The notes under the pieces are model-generated. The model was not told the DNA's origin, ran no database searches, and saw only the letters and a program-made list of their open reading frames with translations. Positions 37,816 to 46,029 of a stretch of DNA of 64,000 nucleotides are shown here, piece by piece. Numbering within the stretch: the first letter of the stretch is position 1; each line of letters opens with the position of its first letter. The position numbers were made by a program, and so were the translations under genes. This DNA comes from Syntrophomonas sp. DTU019 (GTDB lineage: Bacteria > Bacillota > Syntrophomonadia > Syntrophomonadales > Syntrophomonadaceae): assembly GCA_913757435.1 (NCBI GenBank), contig CAJYDM010000005.1:186001-250000 (forward strand). Direction: 5' to 3'.

Positions 37816-38290
37816 CTCCCGGGTAGAATGTGTAAAAAAATAATTCCATAACTTGTTATTCTGTCATTATATTGTTAGGAATGGAACGGTTACTTATCCT
37901 AAGCCAAACCCGTTTTGATAACCGTTTTTTGGGGAATGTCGTATCGGTCAGCAGGAGTTTTATTCCTGCACCAATTATCTTAGTATATATCTATATTATA
38001 TACTGATAACAGCCATGAGTTGCTGAATAAGATTTTTGTTTAAGAATTATTGTGCCCCAAGTTTTATTTACCGAGGAATCCTTGCCCATGCTGGCCATGG
38101 TTAGTCGTGCGGCCAAACGGCCTTTCCCAGCCTGTGTGACAATTGTGTGACAAGTGGGGCAGTCCTTATTTGTTACCCATTTCTCACCAGGCTTTTATAT
38201 AGAGTGCTTTCAGTATAAAATGAAGAACAGGCCCTGTTAAGCAGCCGGCTAGCCCGGTCCGCCAGGAGCAGCGAGAAGGAGATGGATTAA
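37816..38290. other. 475-bp intergenic region upstream of thrC
   Basis: Contains a terminator-like hairpin on the + strand (AACGGTTA 37885-37892 with TAACCGTT 37919-37926, then TTTT) and a small hairpin GCAGGA/TCCTGC (37951-37969). No ORF has a ribosome site. It may be a long thrC leader with attenuation, but I recognise no known riboswitch or T-box. Confidence 0.35.
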
Positions 38291-39790
38291 GTGCAATATA
38301 TGAGCAGCCGGGGAAACAGCCCCGAGGTGTCCGCCGCTCAGGCCATAATAAACGGCATCGCGCCGGACGGCGGCCTGTACATACCTGAAAACATACCCTC
38401 AGCGCGTGCAGAGGATTTCATTACATGGGCCCAAATGCCTTATCAGGGTAGGGCAGAAGCTGTTTTGCAGCGCTATCTGGGCGGTTTCACTCCTGACGAG
38501 ATAGCTCACTGTGTATATGGCGCCTACAACCAGACCAACTTTGATCATCAGGAGATCGCCCCGTTGATAGAATTATCGCCCCGCATGCACATCCTGGAGC
38601 TTTGGCACGGTCCTACCAGTGCTTTCAAGGATATGGCCCTGCAGATATTGCCTTATCTGTTGACCACCAGCATTAAGAAAACCGGAGAGAGCAAGCAGAT
38701 CGCCATCCTGGTAGCCACCTCCGGAGACACCGGCAAAGCAGCCCTGGAGGGTTTCAAGGACGTTGACGGGACTAGTATTGTGGTCTTTTATCCGGCTGAA
38801 GGGGTCAGCGAAGTGCAGCGTTTGCAGATGGTCACTCAGACTGGAGCCAATGTAAACGTGGCCGGTGTTTTAGGCAATTTTGATGACGCTCAGAACGGAG
38901 TCAAGCGCATTTTCAGCAATCAGGGCTTCATAACTCGTCTGGCGGATGGCGGGATAAAAATGTCTTCAGCCAACTCCATCAACTGGGGGCGGCTGCTGCC
39001 GCAGATAGTATATTACCTGTCAGCCTACGCTGATCTCATGCACAAAGGATTGCTGGCTTACGGAGAAAAGGTCAACATCGTGGTGCCTACAGGCAATTTC
39101 GGGAACATCCTGGCAGCATATTATGCCGGCGAAATGGGCCTGCCGATAGGGCGACTGATATGCGCTGCCAATGCTAATAACGTTCTGACCGATTTTATTA
39201 ACAGTGGGGTGTATGACCGCAACCGTCCGTTTTACAAGACTATCTCCCCGTCCATGGATATACTCATCTCCTCCAATCTGGAGCGGCTGCTGGCAGAAGT
39301 CAGCGGGCATGATTCTTTGCAGCTGAATGACTGGATGAAACAATTGGCCGCAGATGGGCGTTACCAGGTTTCGGATGCGGTGCGGGATAGAATCCAGGAA
39401 CTGTTCTGGTCGGATTCCGGCAATGATGAAGAGACCATTGCTGCCATCCGCCACACCTGGGAACAGTATCAGTATCTGGTCGATACACACACCGCGGTGG
39501 CATTGCACGTTTACAGGCGCTATCAGGAAAAAACCGGGGATGCTGCTAATGCCATAGTGGTTTCCACTGCCAGTCCTTTCAAGTTTGGCAGCAGCGTGGC
39601 TGAAGCTATACTCCCCGAAGCCGTACGCCGAGGCCAGGACGAATTCAGCCTGATCCGCATCCTCTCCGAATGGACTGGATGTGCGGTTCCCCCGGGTATC
39701 CGCGATCTGGATAAGCGCCCCGTGCTCCACGATACCAACACCAGCCCGGAGGAAATGCAGAGCACTGTAGCCCGGTTCCTCAACCTGTAA
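38291..39790 (+). CDS. thrC: Threonine synthase
   Basis: 499 residues, the longer (E. coli/fungal-type) form. PLP enzyme converting O-phosphohomoserine to threonine. Start motif MQYMSSRGNSPEVSAAQAIINGIAPDGGLYIPE; PLP lysine in HGPTSAFKDMALQ; phosphate-binding loop VATSGDTGKAALEGF. GTG start with GAAGGAG upstream. The convergent neighbour may supply its substrate. Confidence 0.95.
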   Translation: MQYMSSRGNSPEVSAAQAIINGIAPDGGLYIPENIPSARAEDFITWAQMPYQGRAEAVLQRYLGGFTPDEIAHCVYGAYNQTNFDHQEIAPLIELSPRMHILELWHGPTSAFKDMALQILPYLLTTSIKKTGESKQIAILVATSGDTGKAALEGFKDVDGTSIVVFYPAEGVSEVQRLQMVTQTGANVNVAGVLGNFDDAQNGVKRIFSNQGFITRLADGGIKMSSANSINWGRLLPQIVYYLSAYADLMHKGLLAYGEKVNIVVPTGNFGNILAAYYAGEMGLPIGRLICAANANNVLTDFINSGVYDRNRPFYKTISPSMDILISSNLERLLAEVSGHDSLQLNDWMKQLAADGRYQVSDAVRDRIQELFWSDSGNDEETIAAIRHTWEQYQYLVDTHTAVALHVYRRYQEKTGDAANAIVVSTASPFKFGSSVAEAILPEAVRRGQDEFSLIRILSEWTGCAVPPGIRDLDKRPVLHDTNTSPEEMQSTVARFLNL

Positions 39791-39799
39791 GGTCTGCGG

Positions 39800-39914
39800 G
39801 TGACGGAGGGACGGGGGACGGGGGATAGGGACGGGGACGGTTCTTTGTCACTTTTAAAAGTGACAAAGAACCGTCCTCTGTCCTATCCCCCTCCCCCGTC
39901 CCTGTCCCTTTCAC
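39800..39914. repeat. Long palindrome, constant-loop family (GTGAC/GTCAC)
   Basis: Central 21-bp perfect arms (39835-39855 and 39856-39876; GGACGGTTCTTTGTCAC...), extended by imperfect G-rich/C-rich pairing to about 39800-39914. The stem GTGAC (39800-39804) pairs with GTCAC (39847-39851), closing an enlarged loop with repeated GGGACGG. It lies between convergent thrC and the mutase-family gene and may stop both transcripts. Confidence 0.85.
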
Positions 39915-39921
39915 ACCGCTG

Positions 39922-41130
39922 TTACCCGCGGATGAAGTAGTCCATGATCTCGTGGCCTGCCGGGAAGTGGCGGCCCTGCCGGGCGGCAGCCTCAGTATAC
40001 TGCCCGATGCCATCATTGACCGGACGGTTCTTGTCAAATATCATATACGGCACCATGCCGCTGCTGTGCGTTCTAATGGCCAGTGGAGTAGGATGGTCGG
40101 GAATGATCATCACCCGCAGCTCATCGAAGCGCTCCATTTCCGAGCGCACCAATCCTACCACTTCTTTATCGATCTGTTCGATGCTCCACACTTTGGCCTT
40201 GAGATTGCCCTGATGTCCAGCCTCATCGGGTGATTCAATATGCATATAGACAAAATCCTGCCCGCTCAAGAGTTCATCCAGAGCAGCACGGGCTTTGCCT
40301 GCAAAATTAGTCTCCACTGCGCCGGTAGCCCCCGGCACCGCTACCGGTCTGAGCCCGGCGCATATCCCCAGGCCTTTGACCAGGTCTACCGCCGCGACCA
40401 CCGAGCCCTTTAACCCGTATTTGTCGGCAAAGCTATCCAAAGTGGGCCTTCTGCCCTGTCCCCAGAACCATGCCGATACTGCTGGATTCTTGCTCTGATT
40501 GCGTCGTTCCATATTAATTGGGTGGTTTTCCAACAAAGCCAGACTCTTCTCCATCAGTTCCATCAACACCGCACTATCCGCCCCCTGGGGGAGATAATCC
40601 CCTACCACGCGCCCGGTTATGTCATGGGGAGGGGTGAGATCCATGCTGCGCTGAGCACCGTTCTTCCACAACAGCAGGTGGCGGTAGCTTATCCCGGGAT
40701 GGAAGCTGAACTGCTCGCGGCCCAGATTACTCTGCAGCAAGGCTATCAACTGCCGCGCCTCTTCAGTGGTGATCTCCCCGGAACTGTAATCCACCATGGT
40801 CCGTTCTCCGTAAACCTTGCCTTCGGAAAGCGTAACCAGGTTGCAGCGCAGAGCCAGATCCTCATCATCCATGGGGACTCCCATGCTGACCGCCTCCAGT
40901 GGGCTGCGTCCGGTGTAATAGCGCCTGGGGTCATATCCCATCACCGACAAATTGGCCACATCACTGCCGGGCGGGAAGTTTTCAGGGACGGTCTGCGCGG
41001 TGCCTATAGCAGCAGTCCTGGCCAAAAAATCCATATTGGGTGTTTGGGCATACTCTAAGGGAGTCTTGTTGCCCAATTCCGGGATGGCGTCATCGGCCAT
41101 GCCGTCGGCCAGGATTAGCAGATATTTCAT
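39922..41130 (-). CDS. Cofactor-independent phosphoglycerate mutase family protein; possible homoserine kinase
   Basis: 402 residues of the ApgM group in the alkaline phosphatase superfamily: metal ligands in LLILADGMADD, NLSVMGYDP, ESPDEAGHQGN and MIIPDHPTPLAIRTHS. A subgroup of this family is annotated as proposed homoserine kinase when found with threonine genes, and here it ends convergently with thrC. Start ATG 41130 has GAGGAGGAAA; the ORF extends 7 codons upstream. Mutase versus kinase cannot be decided from sequence here. Confidence 0.8.
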   Translation of the reverse strand: MKYLLILADGMADDAIPELGNKTPLEYAQTPNMDFLARTAAIGTAQTVPENFPPGSDVANLSVMGYDPRRYYTGRSPLEAVSMGVPMDDEDLALRCNLVTLSEGKVYGERTMVDYSSGEITTEEARQLIALLQSNLGREQFSFHPGISYRHLLLWKNGAQRSMDLTPPHDITGRVVGDYLPQGADSAVLMELMEKSLALLENHPINMERRNQSKNPAVSAWFWGQGRRPTLDSFADKYGLKGSVVAAVDLVKGLGICAGLRPVAVPGATGAVETNFAGKARAALDELLSGQDFVYMHIESPDEAGHQGNLKAKVWSIEQIDKEVVGLVRSEMERFDELRVMIIPDHPTPLAIRTHSSGMVPYMIFDKNRPVNDGIGQYTEAAARQGRHFPAGHEIMDYFIRG

Positions 41131-41309
41131 TTGGTTTCCTCCTCTTTTCAACTAGCAACAGTATAGCATCTTCGGGGCAGGATGGTAAAATGGCCACCGC
41201 AACCCTCAATAATTGGCGATCGGGTCCTGTAATTGCTATATAATGGCATGACCCGTATAATTAAAATAGCTTGAATCAATTATATGTATAGAACGAAGGA
41301 GGCGCTATC

Positions 41310-41996
41310 ATGGGCAGCAAATTTTGGGATTCCTATCCGCTAGTCGTTGAAGGTATGCTGCAAGCCCTGCCGCCAGGATACACCTTTTATCTCTCCAACC
41401 TGGAGAAAGTGATCTTCAAGGCACCGGCTGATGCGGTCCCCGGGGTGAAAGTGGGGGAGCCCTACGTAGCTCATGGCCCCTCCGGCACCGCGATACGCAC
41501 TGAACAGGTGGTCACTATGGAACTGGACATCAGTTATTATGGAGAACCTATCAAAGTATATGCGGCACCGATATTTGACGAAGAACAGCCCGATTTGCTG
41601 CTGGGTGCCTTCGCCATATCACTGAGCCGGGATAGTGCCTTTTTGCTGCGCAACCTGGCCAACACCTTCCAGGTGGGGATGGCTGAGATAGGTATCGCCT
41701 TAAAAAGGATGGCCATGGACAGCCATGGGGTAAGGATCAACAATGCCGCACTTTACCAGCGTATTCAGAATATCCGGCAATCCCTTGAAAAGATCGAGAA
41801 CAGCGGGCCGTTGTGCGAGGAAACCATCAGCGCGCTAACGGCCATGAAGGCCGATCTGGAGATGATGGCTGATGAAGCGCAGACCATCTTGCAGCGCAGC
41901 GACCGGCAAGCCAGTCTGACACAGATATTAAGCCACCGGGTCAAGGAGCTGGCCAAAGACATCGATGATTTAAACCGCATCGCCCATGAGATCTAA
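41310..41996 (+). CDS. PAS-like/coiled-coil protein of unknown function
   Basis: 228 residues. The first about 120 residues (PLVVEGMLQALPPGYTFYLSNLEKVIFKAPADAVPGVKVGEPY...LLLGAFAISLSRD) look like a PAS/Cache-type sensor; the rest is helical and forms coiled coils (residues about 125-228), like a truncated soluble chemoreceptor without the conserved signalling tip. ATG with AAGGAGGCG upstream. No TM segment, and neighbours give no clue. A cytoplasmic sensor or scaffold is plausible. Confidence 0.55.
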   Translation: MGSKFWDSYPLVVEGMLQALPPGYTFYLSNLEKVIFKAPADAVPGVKVGEPYVAHGPSGTAIRTEQVVTMELDISYYGEPIKVYAAPIFDEEQPDLLLGAFAISLSRDSAFLLRNLANTFQVGMAEIGIALKRMAMDSHGVRINNAALYQRIQNIRQSLEKIENSGPLCEETISALTAMKADLEMMADEAQTILQRSDRQASLTQILSHRVKELAKDIDDLNRIAHEI

Positions 41997-42170
41997 ACTT
42001 CGCTTATAAATAACACATCGGTAATAGGACCCGTTTAGAGTGCATACTGTTAGCAAAGCAGCTGGCGCACCGTATGCCTGCTTAAAGGGCATACTGTCGG
42101 CAGAAAAGCCACCAAGCATGGCAAGCTAGTCAGCGAAACCGTTGAATGCCATTGAGCAAGGAGGGAAATT

Positions 42171-43040
42171 ATGAAACATAGCGGCTACGATGTGGTCATC
42201 CTGGGATGCGGCCCTGCCGGGCTGTCAGCGGCGGTGAACGCCACCATTCGCAACAAAAAGGTGCTGGTCATCGGAGGCGACCCGTGCAGTCCGCCTATGC
42301 ATAAGGCGCAGAAAATAGACAATTATCTGGGCCTGCCAGCGGTGAGCGGGTCTGAATTATTGGAGCGTTTCATGGCCCATGCTCAGGCTATGGATATAGA
42401 AATCGTAAATGGCAAAGTCGATCTCATCACCGACCTGGGTAAGGGCTATCAGCTAATGCTGCAGGAGCAATTCATAAACAGCAAAACCATAATCATCGCC
42501 ACCGGGGTTCCCTATAAGAGCACCCTGCCCCGGGAAGAGGAACTCCTGGGCAAAGGCCTGGGATACTGCGCTACCTGCGACGGGCCTTTGTACCGCGATA
42601 AAACCGTGATGTTGATTTCCCACGATCAGGAAGGTGAGGCCGAGGCTGATTTTATGGTGCAGATCTGCCGCAATGTGTACTATGTGCCGCTATATAAAAA
42701 GGTAGGAACTATGGATGCCCGGGTCAAAGCTCTGCAAGAAAGGCCGCAGGAAATACTAGGCCAGGATGAGGTGACCGGAGTGCGCATGGCCAATGGCCAG
42801 GTAATACCGCTAGATGGTTTGTTCATACTGGGCGGTGAAACCGCACCCAGTCGCCTGGTGCCAGGATTGGAGATGGATGACCGCCACATCAAAGTCAACC
42901 GAAAACAAGAAACCAATCTGCATGGGGTTCTGGCCGCCGGAGACTGCACCGGCAAGCCCTATCAGGTGGCTAAATCCATCGGTGAAGGGCAAGTGGCCGG
43001 GCTGCAGGCCAGCTTATTGGCTTCACAGATCCGGCCATAA
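42171..43040 (+). CDS. Thioredoxin-reductase-like flavoprotein, probable ferredoxin-dependent (FFTR) type
   Basis: 289 residues. FAD-binding YDVVILGCGPAGLSAAVNA at the N-terminus, redox-active CATCDGP near 138-144 (CxxC), and the FAD-closing AAGDCTGKPYQVAKSIGEGQVAGLQA at the C-terminus. The second nucleotide-binding region reads VMLISHDQEGEAEADFMVQICRNVYYVPLYKK, without the GxGxxA and HRRxxxR motifs that bind NADPH in ordinary TrxR. This resembles the clostridial ferredoxin-dependent flavin thioredoxin reductases. ATG with AAGGAGGG upstream. Confidence 0.78.
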   Translation: MKHSGYDVVILGCGPAGLSAAVNATIRNKKVLVIGGDPCSPPMHKAQKIDNYLGLPAVSGSELLERFMAHAQAMDIEIVNGKVDLITDLGKGYQLMLQEQFINSKTIIIATGVPYKSTLPREEELLGKGLGYCATCDGPLYRDKTVMLISHDQEGEAEADFMVQICRNVYYVPLYKKVGTMDARVKALQERPQEILGQDEVTGVRMANGQVIPLDGLFILGGETAPSRLVPGLEMDDRHIKVNRKQETNLHGVLAAGDCTGKPYQVAKSIGEGQVAGLQASLLASQIRP

Positions 43041-43050
43041 CATAAAGGGT

Positions 43051-43461
43051 CTATTTTGAATCAGAGGATTTAGAATCTTCTGGCTTCATCCGGTCTTCAG
43101 ACACCGGTCGGCTTTCGGTAGCCCGTTGAATAATGACTGATGTCCCACCGGTATTGCCTACCTGTGGCTGGATATATTCAAATAGTGATTGGCCTGCTGG
43201 AGTAGGGCCGCTGTCATCTGATTCTGTTCCGGTGCCTGCTGAAGGCGGCTGAGCAGATTCCTGCCCTTCTAAAGGCTTTTTGGCCGGTCCGGGCCTGTTT
43301 TCCTGATCCTTAAATAGACCGAACTCGAATAACATATTGTCTATACTCTGAGTGAATACACCGAAAAAATCATTGAGCCGGTTTTGCCCGGTGTCGCCTT
43401 TGGCCATCTGCATAGCTGTATTGCGCCGCTTGGGGTGAACATCCGCTTTGTGTCTGGGCAT
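43051..43461 (-). CDS. Hypothetical hydrophilic protein
   Basis: 136 residues from ATG 43461 (AGAGGTG 6 bp upstream; the longer ORF has no RBS). A basic N-terminus (MPRHKADVHPKRRNTAMQMAKGD), an amphipathic segment NRLNDFFGVFTQSIDNMLFEFGLF, then a disordered Pro/Ser/Glu-rich tail. No family recognised. Confidence 0.55.
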   Translation of the reverse strand: MPRHKADVHPKRRNTAMQMAKGDTGQNRLNDFFGVFTQSIDNMLFEFGLFKDQENRPGPAKKPLEGQESAQPPSAGTGTESDDSGPTPAGQSLFEYIQPQVGNTGGTSVIIQRATESRPVSEDRMKPEDSKSSDSK

Positions 43462-43655
43462 GATAACACCTCTTTTGGCTTTAGTATCTGCAGCATGGCG
43501 GCATTCATGATGCCAACACCTGGCAGTGCAGGGATAAAACGTCCATTCAGCCAGGTCCAAAGCGGGGTGCTTGCCTTTGAAAACGTTTGCCATGCACTCC
43601 GCTGTTTATATTTCCAGCGTCTAAAAAAACCAAGACACATAGTAAAACTGGTGTG

Positions 43656-43684
43656 TTGACTAAAAAAACAGAGGATGCTATAAT
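43656..43684 (+). promoter_or_regulatory. Promoter of the tRNA-Asp-Phe-Gly operon
   Basis: TTGACT (43656-43661), 17-bp spacer, TATAAT (43679-43684). Near-consensus sigma-A promoter 12 bp before tRNA-Asp. Confidence 0.85.
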
Positions 43685-43696
43685 AAAATTCGTTGC

Positions 43697-43772
43697 GGAG
43701 CCGTGGTGTAGCGGTTAACATGCCGGCCTGTCACGCCGGAGATCGAGGGTTCAAATCCCTTCGGCTTCGCCA
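43697..43772 (+). tRNA. tRNA-Asp (GTC)
   Basis: 76 nt with encoded CCA. Acceptor GGAGCCG/CGGCTTC, anticodon GTC in CCTGTCACG, T-loop TTCAAAT. First gene of a three-tRNA cluster. Confidence 0.96.
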
Positions 43773-43777
43773 TATAA

Positions 43778-43853
<76 letters not shown>

Positions 43854-43859
43854 TCAAAT

Positions 43860-43934
43860 GCGGAAGTGGCTCAGTGGTAGAGCATCGCCTTGCCAAGGCG
43901 AGGGTCGAGAGTTCGAATCTCTTCTTCCGCTCCA
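43860..43934 (+). tRNA. tRNA-Gly (GCC)
   Basis: 75 nt with CCA. Acceptor GCGGAAG/CTTCCGC, anticodon GCC in CTTGCCAAG, T-loop TTCGAAT. Confidence 0.96.
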
Positions 43935-43941
43935 TGAAAAC

Positions 43942-43972
43942 AAGCGCTGCTTTCGCGGCGCTTTATTCTTTT
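43942..43972 (+). terminator. Terminator of the tRNA-Asp-Phe-Gly operon
   Basis: AAGCGCTGC (43942-43950) pairs with GCGGCGCTT (43955-43963), loop TTTC, then TATTCTTTT. Confidence 0.8.
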
Positions 43973-44223
43973 GGCGGTTCTTAAAGAGAGCCTTCCGAAG
44001 TTATACGCACGAAGCAGTATCAATTTAGGACAAAGCCACAGATCAGGGATGCTTCTTACCTCCACCACTGTTATCTGCATTGGGGGTTGGCTTATCTCAT
44101 AAGTTTCCTTTAGCCAGGATAGATCCTGCAACCATATGTAGGATGTTAAGTTCTTTGATGTTGTAGCCCAATGGCTAGGGGATGACATTTCAGCTGACTG
44201 ACAACAACGGCCTACACTTACTG
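43973..44223. other. Intergenic region between tRNA clusters
   Basis: About 250 bp with no ribosome-site-supported ORF and no clear repeat. I see nothing in it apart from the promoter that follows. Confidence 0.4.
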
Positions 44224-44252
44224 TTGCATTAACTCGGCAAAGTTGATATAAT
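44224..44252 (+). promoter_or_regulatory. Promoter of tRNA-Cys-Leu
   Basis: TTGCAT (44224-44229), 17-bp spacer, extended TGATATAAT (hexamer 44247-44252). Confidence 0.75.
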
Positions 44253-44279
44253 TATGACTGCGCGAAATGCGCCAGTTGG

Positions 44280-44355
44280 GGGCGGATGGCGAAGAGGCTA
44301 ACGCTATGGTCTGCAAAATCATCATGCGCCGGTTCGAATCCGGCTCCGCCCTCCA
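44280..44355 (+). tRNA. tRNA-Cys (GCA)
   Basis: 76 nt with CCA. Acceptor GGGCGGA/TCCGCCC, anticodon GCA in TCTGCAAAA, T-loop TTCGAAT. Confidence 0.95.
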
Positions 44356-44372
44356 TTTTTATGCCAACAATT

Positions 44373-44460
44373 GCCCGGGTGGCGGAATAGGCAGACGCAC
44401 GGGACTTAAAATCCCGCGGCCCCAAAGGCCGTACCGGTTCGACCCCGGTCTCGGGCACCA
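44373..44460 (+). tRNA. tRNA-Leu (TAA)
   Basis: 88 nt with CCA and a long class II variable arm. Acceptor GCCCGGG/CTCGGGC, anticodon TAA in ACTTAAAAT. Its 3' 68 nt are repeated exactly 1.1 kb downstream, making it a probable integration site. Confidence 0.95.
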
Positions 44461-44463
44461 CTT
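44393..44463 (+). repeat. 71-bp direct repeat, copy 1 (tRNA-Leu 3' end)
   Basis: Identical over 71 bp to 45508-45578. It covers the tRNA from base 21 through CCA plus 3 nt, as expected of an att site created by integration into the 3' end of a tRNA gene. Confidence 0.95.
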
Positions 44464-44475
44464 AAGCAAAAACGA

Positions 44476-44508
44476 CCGAGAGTCATTAGGCTCTCGGCTA
44501 AGTGTTTT
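44476..44508 (+). terminator. Terminator after tRNA-Leu
   Basis: CCGAGAG (44476-44482) pairs with CTCTCGG (44491-44497), followed by GTGTTTTCT. A close copy lies at 45640-45672 after the second tRNA-Leu end. Confidence 0.65.
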
Positions 44509-44685
44509 CTGCATAGCCAAGGCCAAGACCTCAGAGATGATTGACATGCTTTATTGGAGGCCAGCACCTGCTATCGGCATCACAGCCTCGGGGGTTACTG
44601 AGCATTGCCATGTCAGCCAATATCAAATCGTTAAGCTTATTCCTTTATCGCATTTCGCGATATAATTAATATGGGAGGTGACCAT

Positions 44686-44880
44686 ATGACTAATAGAAAA
44701 CCTGATCGAGGTAATGTTAAGCGCATTTTAGCCAACGTAGAGGCCACCATGGCGGTTGAGGGGATTAGGCTTAACAAGGCATCGAAGGCCACCACCAAAC
44801 AGTATTTAACTGGGAGTATTAGTCGCGAAGAAGCGGTTGCCATCATCCATAAACGGCACGCTCGGAACTTTGGCAAGTAA
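44686..44880 (+). CDS. Fic antitoxin, VbhA-like
   Basis: 64 residues from ATG 44686 (GGGAGGTG at 44671-44678; the ORF extends 5 codons upstream over the RBS). The helix LANVEATMAVEGIRLNKAS contains TMAVEG, matching the Fic-inhibitory motif [S/T]xxxE[G/N], whose Glu blocks ATP positioning in the partner Fic enzyme. The rest (TTKQYLTGSISREEAVAIIHKRH) is like the antitoxin VbhA domain. Its stop overlaps the fic start (TAATG), typical of class I Fic toxin-antitoxin pairs. Confidence 0.85.
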   Translation: MTNRKPDRGNVKRILANVEATMAVEGIRLNKASKATTKQYLTGSISREEAVAIIHKRHARNFGK

Positions 44881-45509
44881 TGAGAGATAGACTCTCGCGC
44901 TACAGCAGGAAACAAAAGAAGACATCAGACTACTGTTATGAAGACACTGAAGTGCTCATAAATAAAAAAGGGATTAAGAACGCAAAGCATTTGGCTGCTT
45001 TCGAGAGAGACATAACAGCGCAGCGGCTATCAGAGTTAGAACTTGAAAACCCTATTAGAGGCCGTTTTTCCCCCACCCATTTAAAGAGAATCCATGAATA
45101 TATTTTTCAAGACATATATCCCTTTGCTGGCAAGTACCGTTTGGAAGATATGTGGAAAGAAACCACCTTTTTCTGTAAGAGCCAGTATATCCATGAAAAC
45201 TTAACCAGAGTCCTGGTAGAACTGAGAAAGGAAAGATATTTAAAAGGCTTGGATAAACGGGAGTATTCTCTGCGTATGGCCTATTATATGGCGGAGATGA
45301 ATATGATTCATCCTTTTAGAGAAGGCAACGGCAGAACAATCAGGGAGTTTATCCGGCAGTTAGCACTAAAAGCTGGTTACATCATAGAGTGGTCATTAAT
45401 TAAACCTGAGTCAATGCTGCATGCAATGAAGCTAACGGTAACTGGAGACCTGGTCCCATTAGCACAATGCATTGAGCAAGCTCTTGTTAAGCACCACTCT
45501 AGATCATAG
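44880..45509 (+). CDS. fic: Fic-domain toxin (AMP-transferase)
   Basis: 209 residues. The Fic active-site motif HPFREGNGRTIREF (about residues 141-154; consensus HPFx[D/E]GNGRxxR) is intact, so it should AMPylate protein targets, such as gyrase or topoisomerase IV in the VbhT/FicT family. The N-terminal RGRFSPTHLKRIHEYIFQDIYPFAGKYR is also typical. Its ATG shares a base with the antitoxin stop. Its own TAG (45507-45509) uses the first two bases of the second tRNA-Leu repeat copy, so the gene ends exactly at the element border. Confidence 0.94.
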   Translation: MRDRLSRYSRKQKKTSDYCYEDTEVLINKKGIKNAKHLAAFERDITAQRLSELELENPIRGRFSPTHLKRIHEYIFQDIYPFAGKYRLEDMWKETTFFCKSQYIHENLTRVLVELRKERYLKGLDKREYSLRMAYYMAEMNMIHPFREGNGRTIREFIRQLALKAGYIIEWSLIKPESMLHAMKLTVTGDLVPLAQCIEQALVKHHSRS

Positions 45510-45578
45510 ACGCACGGGACTTAAAATCCCGCGGCCCCAAAGGCCGTACCGGTTCGACCCCGGTCTCGGGCACCACTT
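45508..45578 (+). repeat. 71-bp direct repeat, copy 2 (partial tRNA-Leu)
   Basis: Exact copy of 44393-44463: anticodon arm, variable arm, T arm and CCA without the first 20 nt of the tRNA, so it cannot be a functional tRNA. It marks the far end of the Fic cassette. Confidence 0.95.
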
Positions 45579-45590
45579 TAGATTACCAAC

Positions 45591-45613
45591 ACCGGCTTTG
45601 CAGGCCGGTTTTT
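45591..45613 (+). terminator. Terminator downstream of partial tRNA-Leu
   Basis: ACCGGC (45591-45596) pairs with GCCGGT (45604-45609), followed by TTTT. Confidence 0.7.
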
Positions 45614-45639
45614 AAAACGGGTTTATCAGCCAGAAATAA

Positions 45640-45672
45640 CCGAGAGTCATAAGGCTCTCGGTTTTACTGTTT
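45640..45672 (+). terminator. Second terminator downstream of partial tRNA-Leu
   Basis: CCGAGAG (45640-45646) pairs with CTCTCGG (45655-45661), followed by TTTTACTGTTTT. It and the sequence after it (TGTTTTCTGCATAGCC) repeat the region behind the intact tRNA-Leu. Confidence 0.7.
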
Positions 45673-46029
45673 TCTGCATAGCCGACGCAGGGTAAACAGT
45701 CGGTTTGTTTTGAGTTCAATCAGTGGTTCGCTATCCAAAAAGGATGAAGCTCATCCTCCGGTTGCAGTCAGCTGTTGTTGCATATAGCCAGTCCCAGACC
45801 AGCAGCGATTGTCAGGTTGTGAGCTGGAATCACAGATTGTATGGACTCAATTATCTCCGCTGGTATCGCTGCATCATTATAATACCTGATGATGTAATAC
45901 GTACTTATGAGCAGTCATATAAATGTAAAAGAATGCCAGGCCTGTTAAATATTCAGTGAATAAGAATTCCCCTTGTATGCAAGGCATATACTTTGCTCTA
46001 ATCCACGCATGATTCTTGGAAAGAAAATT
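45673..46029. other. Intergenic region before disrupted CoA-transferase gene
   Basis: A 78-codon ORF (45723-45959) lacks an RBS and family features. No convincing gene, promoter or repeat is seen. Confidence 0.35.

Noticed and set aside
37885-37930. Known T-box or amino-acid riboswitch before thrC
   Set aside because: A terminator-like hairpin exists, but none of the T-box core motifs or known aptamer motifs is visible.
44393-45578. A second functional tRNA-Leu at 45508
   Set aside because: The copy lacks the first 20 nt including the 5' acceptor strand and D-stem, so it cannot fold into a tRNA.
45723-45959. 78-codon ORF downstream of the Fic cassette
   Set aside because: No ribosome-binding site, no recognisable domain and atypical composition; it sits in a region of tRNA-end repeats and terminators.
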